Positions 22,901 through 37,900 of a DNA stretch of 64,000 nucleotides are shown here, one piece after another; positions within the stretch are counted from its first letter, which is position 1; every line of letters starts with the position of its first letter. Source of the DNA: Patagioenas fasciata (Eukaryota > Chordata > Aves > Columbiformes > Columbidae). The notes below the pieces were generated by a model. The model searched no databases, was not told where the DNA came from, and saw only the letters and a program-made list of their open reading frames with translations. Location: positions 149,977,104 to 150,041,103 of the forward strand of contig NC_092520.1 of assembly GCF_037038585.1 (NCBI RefSeq). The letters run 5' to 3'. The position numbers and the translations under genes were made by a program.

Positions 22901-25900
22901 GTGATTCAGCATGATTGTTCTTCTGGAACAAAAATTGTATAGATATAGAAATATCTGCGTTGGGGTTTTAAGGGGTGCTGTAGTACAGAAGCTGTGTGTG
23001 GGGCAGTTCCTGGGTCAGCTCATCACGAGAGGACAGGAAGAACACCAGAGAGTTTTTGCTGTTAGTCTCAGGAGTCAGCAGCAGTTGCATAACACCTTCT
23101 GAGCAGTAGTTGTTCAGCCTGAAAATTCTTTGAACTCATTTCAAGTCTCAGACCTTAAAATATTAAGCCAAGTAGGCAACTGTAAGAGCTGGGAGCTGAA
23201 GACTGTTTTGCCGAAGACTTGGAACTTTGAGTAGGAGTTTGCTTGTTTGAGCACGGTGACTCACAAGCTGAGCTTTGGCTATGTGAACAGTTTGCCCTGC
23301 TTCTCTGGGAAGATAGCCTTTGGGAGTGCTTGAAGTATGGAAGGTTGGAACATGCCCCTGAAACCGATACTTTTTCTTTTTTTAATCTTGTTTCCTAATT
23401 AGCTTTGATGCTTGCTAACTTGACTCCCTCGTTTCTATTATAGGGCTTCCCATCTCGGCTACCGCCTCAGTACCCGGGTGACTCGAATATTGCACCTTCC
23501 TCTGCTGTGGCCTCTGCTAGCATTCCTTCTGCAGTACTGTCCCCTCCCTTACCTGCAGATGCAATGGCTCAGCCAGGCTTTCTTGCTCCTGTTGTGCAGC
23601 CGTATGTGGAGCAGAACGTTTTAGTTCCCATGGGCAGCCTAGGAGGACAGGTTCAAGGGCCCCAGTCTACAGTGAGTTTAGCACAACAGGCCTCATCTGC
23701 CTCCTCGCAGCAGGCAGTTTTGGAGGTAAATATATTGAATATAATGTCGTGATACATTCAGGGCATTTGAATTATGCAACAGTGTATATGCGTGGGGAAC
23801 TAGTCCCTTCCATGCTTGTCTTCAGTTGGGAATTAATATTTTAAATGACCTTTTTCTTACAGCAGAATGTCATGCCAATGTGGGGACCTTGTTGCCACTG
23901 GCTGTTCTGTTGGGAAGTGAGTGTGCATCCTGCAGGCAAAAATCTGTTAACACTTCACTTCTTGCTAGTACTGTAAAACATTTTTGCCATATCAAAGACA
24001 AGCTGCAACTGATAGCCTTTGAGAATCTGTCATGCCTATTCCCTGCAGCATTGTTCTTGCTAGGGAGAATTTGAATTGTCTTTGTCTTCTGCATTGGCTT
24101 GTCTTTTGCACATTCTGTTAGTAAGACTGGTTGCATGGCAAACTGTAGTGACATGTAGCAGTAGAAAGGATGGCTGATTTCCCACCCCTTTGCAGATGAT
24201 GATTTGCTTCACTGCAGTTTGCTCAAGAATTTTTTTGTAAATTAGAGCTCTCTAGATGCCAGCTGTTTGAAGTTCTAAAAAGGGAGTGCTTTCAGCTTTA
24301 CAACTGATTTGGGTGGAAACACTGAAGACCACTGGGTTACTTGTATAGGAATGGTATTCTTTGGTGTGGTTGTTGATGTAGGTTTCTATCCACAGGGTTC
24401 TCAGGGAGTCTCACAGACTGCTCCTTCAGAGACTCTTCCAGCAATGCAGCCTGCTCAGTCTACCCCTTTGGCTTCCTCTATGGATAGGTAAGCATTGTTT
24501 TCTTTTCACCAAGCTGAATTTCAGTTTCATGTGTTAGATTATTCTTTCTTGGGTGATATCTAGATATCTTTTTTCACCAGGGCTATTTTTTTTTTCACTG
24601 AGAGTGTTCTTGAGGATGTGAGGAAATAAGCTTCCTAGAGGAAAAATGGGTTAATGAGAATTGGAATAAGTTTTGGTTTACAGCAAGGTATGGACGGAGT
24701 AAACAGAATTGTATATAGTGATTTAACTTCTAATGCTTTTTTATTTGTCATGTCAAATGGATCATATGGGATGTTTTTCTGTCCTTTTGGCACTTAAACA
24801 GAATTCAAACTCCAAATAGCTTGAAAACACATTCAGAAGATTTATTTGTATGACTCAGTTTGCGAGAGATATGTAGCTAAATAAATACTATTAGAATTGC
24901 TCTTTGGGCACACCCTAAGTGCTGACAGGTCTCTTCCCTACTACATGATTAACAGGCATCTGCTGCTATCCAGGAGAGAATACTGTCTGGTATGGTAAAG
25001 TGTATTGTTGCGGTTATGGAGGGCATGGATACTCATGTAAAGTTTGTTCGTTTTTTAGTGCACATTCTGATGTTGCTTCAGGATTGAGTGATGGCAACGA
25101 GAATGTTCCAGCTTCTAGCGGACGGCATGAAGGGAGGACTACTAAACGTCATATGCGGAGGTCTGTCCGCAGTCGCTCTCGCCATGAGAAGACTGCTAGG
25201 CCAAAACTGAGAATTCTAAATGTAAGTATTTTTATATTTTAGTGACAGTTTGGTAGTGATTATGTCTTTTTTTGAGTGTAAAAATTTCATTTGCTTTTGA
25301 GGAATGCGTGTCTTGTGTGACCTTGTCACCTCTCTGAGCACACAAGTTACACTGCTTCTGGAGTCAGCCTTCCAAATATAATCTGTTTAGAGTATTTTGG
25401 AGCATTAGTTATGGCAAAATTGGCTTGCTTAGCCACAGGTGATTCCACAGACTATTCTGGAATAATTGATTTAGTCTTACTAGTAAGGGTAGTCCAGTGG
25501 CCTGACCTGTAAACTAGAAAGCAACAAAGGAACATCAGGAGTTTTGGAGAAGTGTGGATGAGGTGAGCTTGGGGGTTTGAGTAATTGGCAGGTCCTCAGA
25601 TATGGATGCTGTACATGGCACTGTTTATTAGACTGGAAAAAAGTGTGTTTGCATCAGAGGAGTACCTCTGGTTTGTCTCTGTGGTTGTACATTCTCATGC
25701 TTTTAGTTTAAACTGTTATTTTCTTTGCTTTAGGTTTCAAATAAAGGTGATCGGGTAGTGGAATGCCAGCTGGAGACGCACAATCGGAAAATGGTTACTT
25801 TCAAATTTGACCTGGATGGCGACAATCCTGAGGAAATAGCTTCAATTATGGTAAGATATATTTTAGAGATGAAGACTTGAACACTGTCTTAATCACAGTA

Positions 25901-28900
25901 GTAACATAAGCAGTCTTACCTTCTCATCTGTGTTTCAGAATTACTCTTCCCTGTAGAACTTGCTCTGTAGAGACACATTTAAATTAGATTACCCTGTGTC
26001 ATGGAATAGAACTTCCTCCCTTTTTGTTGTGTGTGTTTTTTTTTTTTTTTTTAATTTAAACTTTTATTCCTGGACTAGTACAATCTGAATGCAACTGAAA
26101 TTGTTTTAGTGTCACTGAAGTGAGAGGGAGTGACAAAAAGCAGCATCTTTGGCCAGATGCTTAGACACCTGTGCAGTATTCATCTTTTAGCTTGGAGAGG
26201 TGGGAGAATAATAAGTGGTGTGTGCTGGATTCATACCTGTTAAAAGGAAGCAAATCAGTAACATGGGTAAAATTATCTCTTTGCCACTAATGGCTTTCCA
26301 AGAAAGAGGAAAAAGTTGGTGCTTTGCTGTGTATGTGTATTGGCAGTGTAAACAAGTCAATAGCATGAAGGTAAATGCTAAGACATATGAAAAGAATACA
26401 CAGATGTTTTTCCCTCATACCTGAAGTGATCCTATAGAGCATCAGTAAAGTTAATTTAAAAAAAAATAATAATTCAAAACAAAAAAAGCCCTAAATAACA
26501 AAACCTGCAGATATTTAAAGATTAGTAGAAGCAAAATAAGTGAACTGTGCATACAGAATGCAGTCACATAGTTGAAAGTGTGCACTTAGCTAATTGAATC
26601 TGAAACTTTGCGTTCATTGCTTCTTATTGGATGTTGAAGAAACTTTTGATGATAAGACTCTCTGGTTTCCTTTTAATCAGAATATTATTAAGCAGACCCC
26701 ATATGGGTATCTTTCATTGCTCCACTTAAAGCTCTGAAGGTTTCTATAGCTAGTCAGTATTTTGCAATGCAGAGGCCAATATAAGCACATCGTGCTTGTC
26801 TTTCCTTTTTCTGAACCAGCGTCCTGGAAACTTGATGCAAAAACAATGTCTCAGGCTTTACCTCTGAAGCACTTTGTCTTGTCTTTCCAGGCAGAAGTGC
26901 TGTGACTGACAGTTTTACTTCTCTTTCATAGACTGTCTCTAACAGCTTTACCATGCATTATTTCAGGAGACAGAATTTTCTCATGGGTCAGCCCAAACTA
27001 GGAATGTCTTCTGAAGTGCCAAGTATACTTGTTTAAGCTTGTTTCCGCCAACGTAAGCAGCAGAATTTAGTTTTATAAAGCAATACAGTGTATTGAAACT
27101 AGATAAGCTGCACGATCTTACTCTCCCTGTATAGGCAACATAATTAATACTTGCATTTTTGTACTACAGCCAGACATTGGTGAGTTGGATAGAGAAGTAG
27201 TTCTATATAGCATGGAAAGAAAGAAGCACAGACCACATCTTGGAATACAGAATTTTCAGTTTTTGTTAATATTATAGTTTCTTTTAAATGTGGCTCTTAA
27301 TGTGCATTACATTGGATGTGAGGCACTGCAGTAAGATAAGGCTGTTAATTTTAAATGTTACTATGCTAAGCAAAGAGTGAGGTGCAAATTTGATGAAGAA
27401 GTGAGACTGAATTTAGTTCCAGAACAAAGAGTAAACCAGGGCAAATACTTCTGTGCTGGAAATAATTTTAGAGACAATTGTTTTTCTCTAAGGTGTCAGT
27501 ATCTCTATCTTGTACCTAAGAACAGGGAGGACAAACAATAACACCACAAGTAAATTAGGGTTATTTGATATATAATTTTGAAACAATTTGTGGAAAATTA
27601 TTGTTGCTTTGTTCTCTTTACAGGTGCAGAATGAGTTTATTTTAGCAACTGAGAGAGACTCGTTTGTAGAACAGGTACGAGAGATTATTGAGAAAGCAGA
27701 TGAAATGCTAAGTGAGGATGTCAGTGTGGAGGCAGAAGGTGATCAGGGTTTGGAGAGTATGCAGACAAAAGAGGATGGATTCTTTCCAGGGTCACAGGTA
27801 TGTAAAGGACGGATTGCCATAGCTGTTTTTATTTTCCATTTTGGGTGGTATGGTTTTGTGACTGGAGCTAGTTAGAAACTAAAACCTTCTTTCATGAGAA
27901 GTATCAAAGCTTAATAATTAAATGAAAAGACAAACATAGAAAGCTTCATATCAGGGTGAGAGCCTTAAAGGAATTAAAAAAGCTAAATAATGCTAAATAA
28001 ATTGGGTTTTGATGTGTTCCAACACTTCTGAAGCTTCTGAATTTCCTAAGTGTCCAATAAATAGACAGTCTTAAACGCTGAGGCTTCTTGGATTTGAGGT
28101 TATTGTGAGGCAGGACACTAAAAACCACAGCTCTGTGCTGCTAACTAAACACTGAGAGAGCCTTGACTTGGGTCCTCTACTCATCAGTCTACTTACTAAG
28201 AGATCAGATGGCTTGGTTAGAAAACACAAGTTTTGAAACTTCTTGCTGGGAATAAGAAGGTGTGACACTTCCTGAATCTCTGCCTTATTTCCACCCAGAA
28301 CTAGCTTGAAACATCCATTTATCTGCAGAATATTTAAGGAAATCAGTTGGACTGCCTGTTAACAAAAAAGTGTTTAGATCAATTTTTTTATATTGACAGT
28401 CACCAAGTGCTCTAGAAGCACAGTAGCTGACGTTTACCTGGGCAGAATTCCACTAGTTTGGCAATGGTGGTTGGGCCCAAGGCACCACTTACCTTAAATG
28501 CCCACATTTCAGTAAGCTAGCGTTTTAAGAACTGTCTTGTGGGTTTCTGTTTCAGAATAGAACTTTAAATTTTATCTTACTTTACAGAAATTAGAGTTCA
28601 AACAGCCAGATCCTACATCTTCCATGCCACAAAGAATAGGTAAGTCTTTTGTGATTTTTTTTTTTTCCAACAGTTACCTTTTTCTGTTTCAGCAGATGGG
28701 TGCAGCCAAGTTTTTATTTTGTATGATGGAGTGCACATTCCATGTTGCAGGTTATGTATTTAGCTACAACCATGTATCACTAAATATGTAACTTCTTTCT
28801 GTTTAGGGGTTCCTCCTAGCTCCTTTACCCAGGTTGTCCATTCTGCTGGAAGGCGGTTTATTGTCAGCCCTGTCCCTGAGAGTCGGTTAAAAGAACAGGG

Positions 28901-31900
28901 CCTTTTCACATCCACTCTTCCTGGAGGTAAAGAAACTTCAGATATGGGTAAGTAATCTGAACTCCTAAAATCTGAGATTCAAGCCATATTCATCAAAACT
29001 ATGAAGTTATTTAACTAAACGGTTCCTAAACACCTCTTTTAAATACTTGGGGAAGTAAGGAACTATCTGTGCTGGTAAGAAGTAATTATAAGTTGGGTAA
29101 TATTATGCAGGATTCTCAAGGAAAAAATATTGATGGTCTGTCTGCAAGACTTTGAAACCTTAACTCTGTATTTTACTGTAAGCCTGGATTTATAATTTTA
29201 TTATGCTGAGAGGTAAATGTGATCTCAGTCTAGTAATAGACAGTAATACTGTAATGAACCTTTCTAAGTGGGCTGATATTATTCTGTTCTTCCAGTTTCT
29301 GCATCTCCACTGCATGGTCCTGGAATGAATCTCTCCCACTCGGCATCATCACTGAGCTTGCAGCAAGCTTTCTCTGAGATGGGACATGCTCAGATGACAG
29401 AAGGACCTAATACAGCTCCTCCAGTGTTCAATCAAACAGTACCACCATTTCCACCAGCACTTTCTACCATGGCGGGCAGTGGTGCGCCTTCTGCATCTGT
29501 GGCTGCTTCTTCAGTATCTGTTCCCTCCAGCACAGGTGTTTCTCTTCCAGGATCTGTTACTTTGCCTTCAGAAAGCGCAGCTGTTGGAGTTGCACCAAGT
29601 GCAAGTGTGCCAAGCTCTATTTCTCCACCTCCAGCCTCACAATCTGGACAGCAGTCGACTGGTGTCACTTCCAGTGTGAGCGCCCCTTCTTTCTCCTTAT
29701 CTGCCACGTCCCAGCCTGCTCAACCAGCAACTGGAGACATTGCCCCCAGTATCAGCACACCCTCTTCTTTGGCACTGCCATCTACCCAGGTTTCTGGTGT
29801 CACTGGTCTTGGTGTCATTGCACCAGCTGTGACATCTCAGTCTACTCCTCAGATTGTAAGTAGTATGGCAGGACCACAGACATCGGTTGCTGTGTCTCTG
29901 GATCAGAATGTGGCTTTGCAGCTTTCTCAGCTGAGTAGCAGCAGCTCTGTCTCCAATCTGGCAGAAACAACAGTTGTAAGTGCTCCACAGTCAGTACCTG
30001 AGAGTGGGCAGTCTATGGATCAGCAGCTCTGCAGCACAGCTGGCTTATCTCTTCCGATCTCTGCACCTTTATCATCTTCAGTAGCAACAAGTGCATGTGG
30101 TTCAGTCACTCAGCCAGTGATACATCCCTTACTTGTCCCATCAGGAATTACATCGACACCTGTCCTACCCCAGATTCCAGGTGCAACACCCATATTGCCC
30201 CAGGTTCCCTTACCTGGTGTGTTACCACAGCCAGTTACTAACTTGCCTGCAGTACAGCAAACTTTGATACACAGCCACCCTCAACCAGCTCCGTTACCCA
30301 ATCAGCCACATATTCACTGTCTGGAGGCTGATGCTGATGCTCAGTCTAAAGCTCCTGGTATCGATGATATAAAGACCCTGGAAGAAAAACTACGGTCTCT
30401 CTTCAGTGAACATGGTAACGTGGGAACAGTGCATCCATCAGTATCTCTGGAGACATCCTTGGTGATGGAAACCACAGTAATTCCTGGGATACCAACCACT
30501 GCTGTCGCACCAACGAAACCCCTGACATCCATTAGCACTTGTATACCTCCCAGCAGTTTGCCTCTTGGACCAACTGGCGTGCCAGTGCTGACACCGGTTG
30601 CCACTCCTGGGCAAGTGATCACCCCGGTCAGCTATATTTCAGCATCAAACAGCGTTGCAACAGCAGTAGTGAAACCAGGGACCTCTCCTTCAAAGCCCCC
30701 TCTTAGCAGGGTACCGGTAAGAAACGCAATGTTTGGGTGAATATACAAGTACTGTAGGAAGCAGGCTTCTTGAGCAAAATCTCTTTTCTAAAGCAAAATA
30801 TTTATTTAGGCAGGGTTGTCTTAGGTTGTTTTTATGTGTCCCAAGAGATGGTTTGTTTTTTTTTTTTCCAATACAGACAGAAATTGTGTACTGTGCCTCT
30901 GAGAGATCTCTCTAGCATCACTATTGATTTTTTTCCTACTCCTGAACTACAAGGAGTGAAACAACTGTGGAGTGTTCTTGGTGGATTCCTTTGGTGTTGT
31001 TTTTTTCAGATAGAATTTTGAAGGCTTGCTTTAAGGAGCTTTTTATCTTGTACACGATCACTAGAATGAGACAGGGTGGTTTTATGTTTTGTGAAGTACT
31101 CAGGATAAGATTAGCTTTGCTTCTTCTCATTAGCCTGTTCTTGAAGGCAAGGGTGAACCCAACTGAAGTTGTTTTTTTTAAAAAGTCCTCTACTGCTTAT
31201 GTGGTGCCTGGATATTCTCTTCCTTCCACATGTTAGATTTGTGAAACCAGGATTTTGGGAAGTTTAAAAGATCCCTGGATATCTGAAAACATATATGCAT
31301 ATTTTCTTTTAAATGATTCCCTGTGTTGGGAGGCAGTGCATTTCAATACTTTAAACTATTGGTAGCCTTTTCTTTTCAGAGTTAAATGGAAGTAGATTGA
31401 AGAAACTGTCAGGTGTTTAAGAAACAAAAAAACCTTAATATTCCTTTTTGTTTCTGTAATATTCTTTTCCACTCACCAGTGCTTTGTGTTGGTCTTCTTT
31501 AGCCAGCCTTGCTATTAACCAGTTTCAGGGCATGTGAAGTGAGCTGATGCTCCTGGCATCTCCACTCATTAGTAGTCTTTCCCTTGCACTCTTTGTATCC
31601 AAAGTAGAAAATTTCTGCCATGGAGGAGCAGGAATATGTGCCAAGGAAGTTGTGAAGGAAATCCAGACACAGAGGCATTCTTTTAAATTGACATGAAGTT
31701 GAGAATTAGAAAAGAAAGGTTAGAAAATAATAGAAACTGGTATAAGTTCAGGAACAGTTGGAACAGTTAGAAACCTGCTAATTGCAAACCTGTAATTACA
31801 AAGGTTTGGGTTTAAATATAATCAATGTTTGGGGCTTTTGTCAGTTGTGGAAAAAGTACCTGCTCTCTGAAATCTTCACTTAGGTTTTTTTTCAAAGCTT

Positions 31901-34900
31901 AATTTTAGATTCACTTTCTGTATTTTTGTGCTTTAAGAAGCTTATTGCTTTGGTTTTATTAGGTTTATTAAACTTTGTGTGTTTTATTTTACGGCCATCC
32001 TGTTAACCTAGACAGTTCAATGTGTTTTGACTTTTCTTATGAATGTATTTAAAGTATGTTTTGCCTCTTATTTATAAACTAAATTATTAACTTACCCAGC
32101 TTAAAAATTCATCATGCCTCAGAACAGGTAATGTCCAGGTGTATGTTCCTAGTGCACAAAAAACCTGAGGTAATGCAACTTGGCGTAGTTCCTGCTGAAA
32201 CGTTTTGGGGAGGATAGATGACTATGGAGTGTATCTTCACCACACAGTTATTACTGCAATTTGAACCATTAATTAAGCTGTAACATGACTGCGAGCTAGA
32301 ACTGGTTCTGCTTGTTGAGGACCAGAGTAAACTTTGAGCCAAGATTCAGCAGTGCTCACCGTCATACAAGGGAAGGCAGCTGCCCAACGCTGTAACTCAT
32401 AAGGCTGTCATGTCCTTCTCAAACTTCAAAGTCATGGTCAAACCTCAAGATTACAGCTGAGAATAAGAATTCCAAATTGTGTAATGGTTCACTTAATTTC
32501 TAGAACTTCCCACTTCCCTAACAATGGAAATAACTAACTGGAATGTGCTATCTGACCTGGTGGGGAGGCTTTGATGTCTCCTTCTAACCTTTCCAGTCTC
32601 TCTAACCTCTTCCACATAACCTGGATGACTTCCCCCAACCCAGTTGCATGGCCTAGTCATCTTCTGTGGGTCATCAATAACAATACCCTTCAGGTTCAAA
32701 AAAGGTGATGAGTAAAGAGATTGGTGTGAGAAGTCTATCAGTCTGCTTCCCAACAAATGGAGACATCCTCAGGCATGACAGTTCCTGTTCTCAAGTCACG
32801 TTGCTTGGAACAGTTTGCCAGAAGCAGAGAGGTTGCTGTTGCTAATTGGCAGTTAACATAGACCTGTTGTAAGGAGACTGAGTGCATTCTTGCACCCTTT
32901 TATAAATTAGGCTTATTGGAAACTTAATTGTGTTTTGGAAGAATTATTGTAGCATTTCTTGCAGGCTTGAAAATAATATCCCCAAGATGCTTTGCTCCCA
33001 GACACAGCAGCTTGTTTAAACTGGAAATTTTGTTGCCTGAAGATGATCTGTATTAAAGAGATTAAACCCCAACTTTGTTGCAAAATTCTCTCAAGACTCT
33101 ATGCTAACTCCCCAGGAAGGAAGCCTCTACAGAAAAAAATGTCGAGGCTTCTTTTGTATGACATGACTGCCTGTAGCTTGGTATCTGATCCTTCTGTTGT
33201 TTTGTGTCTGATGGACTCGCGTTTCCTCTTCGTTATCCATAGGTGCTACCAGTAGGTTCTGAACTTCCGGCTGGCACTCCATCCAGTGAGCCGCTGCCAC
33301 CTTTTCCAGGACCTTCACTAACTCAGGTGCTACACGATGGCTTGGTGGATTTTATCTGATGCTTTTCCTTCAAAGAGCATGTTTAAAACTCTCCATTGCA
33401 TGTTATTAATGTCTTTGTTTTTCTTTTCTTTTGACTGAGTAACCCCTTTTGTGTAACTGTAGCTGTAGCCAGAGTCACTTCAGCACTGGATATGTAGCCT
33501 CCCCTTCGGGATGCTATACCCAGTGTCTGAAGTGCAGGAACAATTAAACAGGCTTGGGGTTTTTTAGTGTGTTAACCTGTTTTTTTTTAATCATAACACA
33601 GGTCTACATAAAACTTGAACCGGTTTTCTTCTTGAAAAGGGTAGAGTAGCAAAATAATAGCCCTTTAGGGAAGGCAGTATATACTGCAATTAAATGTTAA
33701 TGAAAATGCAATATGACTGGCTTTGCGAATTCCTGGTTTTGTTTGGTTTTGTAGTTATTACTACACTTTGGTTTCACTAGGCTTTCAAATTTGAAAAAGG
33801 TATTTGAAGCTCATGATCATAAACCTGAGTCGAAATAAAACCGTGGCTTCCCTTGCTCATATTCTGTCCTTGTACGCAATAGTTAGTGTGGATATTTTGT
33901 AGGTAAAGCAGACAGGTGATCAGCTCAAGACCACAAAGATTAAATTTGTCTTCACTTCTCTTTAAAGAAAAGAAAGGAAGAAAAACCAAAACAAAATAAA
34001 TGCCCCCTCCCAAACCAAACCCAACCTCTAATTGGAAGAACTCTATTAAGACAAAACTGTTTTTGGCATCTACTGAATATTGTGCAAAGAGATGTAACAT
34101 GGCAACACTTCAGTATGCAAAGAAAAGCTGAAAAAATAACCAAATAAAACCCATAAGACAGAACTGTGCTACTTTTGAAAGAAGTTTGTTGAATAAACAC
34201 AAAACCGGCTTTCTACAGAATTGTATTGAAGTATATGTGGCACAGCATTATCATCCTATCTTTATATTCAAACCTGTAAAGATATGATTCAGGTGGGTAC
34301 CTAGTGGTGCCTGCTTAAGGCTCAGAGTAATTTTGTCTTAGATGTAGTTGTTTCTTAGGTACATGTGCTCCTTATAGTATAAACCTCATCCACTTGTGGC
34401 TTAAGTCCACAGTGAATAGTCTTAGAACATATCCAAAAGCTACACTTGAATTGAAGTCTGTTCTTGTTTATAGAAAGGAACTATTCGCTTAAGTCTTAAC
34501 TGTAAAGTAACTCCAATAAAATAGTATGAACATTTGTACCATACTTACTGACATTATGGCTCGATTTCTTTTTCGTTTGCTTGACCACTGAGAAGTTGAA
34601 TGCAGACTGAGCTAACCTTGATAAAGTCTTCTCCATAACACTCTGGTAACTTACACTCATCTCTTGCAATGAAGCTCTTGAATTCAAGTTTCACCTGTGG
34701 AAGGGAATTTAAAAAAAACCCAACAACTTTAAAGGCTATTTTAGTTCTTTGCAATCTCCTCCTTTTGTGGGATTTACAGTAGCTTGATGAGAAAACTTCT
34801 ACCCGAGAGGACTGAAGCTGACTGTCATGCCAAAGGAATAATGTTAGAAAATTTAAACTGTGTTAAGGCAACTTTGGTTAATGAGCTGTCATGGCTCATG

Positions 34901-37900
34901 TTCTACAGCTACAACTGTAAAAAACTGAATTACATGTACTAGGGTGCTGATCTTCAAATATACCATTGGAATGGTATTTCCATTTCTGTCTTTCAAATGT
35001 AAGAACCATGGTATTAGTTGTTCTAAAGACGTGAGTAGCATTGAGCAGCAGGGCCTGTTAACTGCTTTCGTCTAGTTTTATGTAGGTTATGACATTAATA
35101 GTCCCTTTTAACTTTGACTTTTTTCTTCCAGTGCTCTCTGTGCAGAAGCTCTGTCTTTATTCAGCAGTTTCTCTGATTCTCCTAGTAAATGTCATTATTT
35201 TGTGATCACTCAAGAATCTCTCTTAGATGAAGTTTGCATAGAGTTTGTCCTGGAGGTTAGAAAGGAAAGTCTAGTGGACCAGTTAGTGTGTGCTCAAAGT
35301 TGACATCTCATCCCATCTACTCCTGCTCTACCACCTTCTTGGTCTTCATCTGATGGAGCAAATGAAAATCAGTGACCTTAATCAAAGAGTCCTCATAGAT
35401 GGCCTCTGTGTCCAGAACTACTTCTTGGTTGTTTCTTCTTTTTAATGAGAATCAGTCCACTATTTGGAAAGTATTATTTGGTGTGAAAAGGCAGAAATTT
35501 GTGCTCTTTATGTAAGAAAGCTGAGAAGGTGAATGTATGGCTCTTGAAACCTGTAATGGAAAGGAGTGCTGCTGTATTTGGTTTTACACGGGTTCTCTCT
35601 GGCAGGCTGAATGGGGCATGTTCCTGCATTGAGTAATCAGGAAATGGGTATCTTCTGCATCCAAACTGAGCAAGACGCTGAATAACTTTCATAGTTTTTC
35701 TTCCAGCTTTTTTTTCTTCTTCTGGAGGCAGAAGCTGGTTTGTGTCGTTCAGCCAGTTCTTTCCGAAGCATGGTTTAGCTCAAGAGAAGATGACTAGAAT
35801 TTGGTGATAATTCTTATCTGTGTTCTTACCATGAGCAAGGGTAGCAAATGGATCTGGAGGCAGCTGGTTAAAATCAGTCATTCTAAGTTCATAGTCCTTT
35901 TTATTGTCATTGCTTGAAACTGGGTATGTTAGTAATATTTTCCCCCAAACTCAAAGCACTTGTAGCCACTTACGTGACTCAAGCCACTGTACCAGTGCAA
36001 AAGGCTCTTCCTGTTTGTCGTAGGTGTTCGTGGCAGGATTTGTGGTATGGAGGAGGCACAAATCTAGATCCCTTTCTTGTCCTCTGCAAACAGCTTACCT
36101 AATTTCACTTCTCATTTGAACTCTAAAGCCTGTCTGGGAGTGAGACAAAATTGGATGAGACCAACTGGATCAAATCTAATTGACTGTTAAAAGCCTTTGT
36201 TGCTATCACATAATACTATCTGGAAAATTACTGGCTTCTCTTAGAGTAGGTAGGCTTGCCTTCCTCACTGCTTCTATCAGTGCCTCATTACAGAACTTTG
36301 GGCGTTTTTTGTCTTAGTACCAGACTCCTAATTTGCAGACAAAGTACTCATCATCTCAAGGCTGGTTTTGGACATCTTGTTCCTTAATCTTAAATACCTG
36401 TTCTGTTTATTCCTTAATTGCTTTTTGAAGTGTATTTAGATTAATATTTCAAGCTTCATTTTGGTACCCTTGTTCCACATGGAAATCTTTATTTCCTGAT
36501 CTTTCTGGTAACTCAGCTCTTTGTTTACTTGAAGCACATATCTTCTTGTGAGCATAAGTGATGAGAATTACACAGTATTTCAGGTGAAAAGTCCTCTTTA
36601 TTTTACAGTTTTATTGAATTAAATTAGCTCACTTGTCTGCTAAGCAATTGAATTTCTGAATGGAGAAGTCTGCATCTTCTTGTGCTCCTTTTTTTATTTG
36701 GGTGGATTTCATACAGGGTTCATTGTTCTTAGGTTTTTTGGTTGTGTTTTGAAATCCACAATTTGGAAAGAATGCCATCCTGGCAACCTGCTGAAAGCAT
36801 CTTTATGCTTTTGTATAACTCTAACTTTCAATTTCTTGAAAGTGGAAGGCAATGTTTGTATGTTGCTGTGACTTCAGCTTCAGTTCTAAAACCCGATCTA
36901 GCTTTTTAATATAAAAGACTTGGAAAGATTAATGATGCTAAAGTATCAATGAAAGTTTCTACTCCATAGGGTTGTTGCAACTTAGTCATATTTGCCAACA
37001 TTTTCTTCTTCCATAGGTGTCTTATGGGTATGACCCTAATTAATAATTTTGAGTGAATCCAAACTTTTAGGTGATTCTTCTTCTCTTCCCCTCCCCAATT
37101 CAATGGCCAAGTTTGAAAAACATCTGGGATGCTGTCTTGAACAGCTGAAATCTGAGTGATAAGCATATCTGAGAGCGATTCTGCCTCTTTCTGTCCTTCT
37201 CTTCAAGTCAATTGATCCAGATAGTTTCTCTGAGGGAACTTAAGTGTGGTGTGTGAGGTTTTTTAAATTTTATTTTGTGTTATCCTCAGGTTTGCTTTAT
37301 CCATGCTTACCTTTGAAATTATGGGCATGTTCTTAAATTTTTCTATGAATTTTTTTTTTTTATTCTAATTGACTTACTTTCATCAAGATTTTAGATAATC
37401 CGTGGTACAAATTACTTTGGTTATCCTCCAACCGAAAAATGTAGAATCAGAGGCTCGTACCATCTTTGCTCAGTTCTTAAGAGCAGGAATGCAAACCTCA
37501 TGCTAACTTCAGGAAAAACAGGAGTTTCAGTTGATGCCTTTTTGTTGTTGTTTGGTGGGGTTTTTTGTTTGTTTTGTTTTTGTTCCCCCCCCCCACGTGT
37601 TACTTAAATTGCTTCCAGTCTTACTGTGCTATACGTGTTTACATATAACATGTAGGATCCTGATGGAAATATGGAAGCTGTACTGACTGCTTTAAATTTT
37701 AATATTAAATATGGCTGTTTCTCAAATGTGATGTATTCTTCCCAGGCTGGGACTGCTGTTTACTCTTTCCTTTCTCAGTCCCAACAGCCACTGGAAGATC
37801 TGGATGCTAAGCTGAGAAGAACCCTTAGTCCAGAGACTGTTCCAGTGACATCTGCTCCTGCCTGTGTACGTTTGCATTGTTGGCAGCTTAGTAGTCTTGA

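Noticed and set aside
37861-37871. Alternative donor for exon 21 two bases earlier (GTGTAC)
   Set aside because: It would shift the frame into exon 22, while GTACGT keeps the conserved reading.
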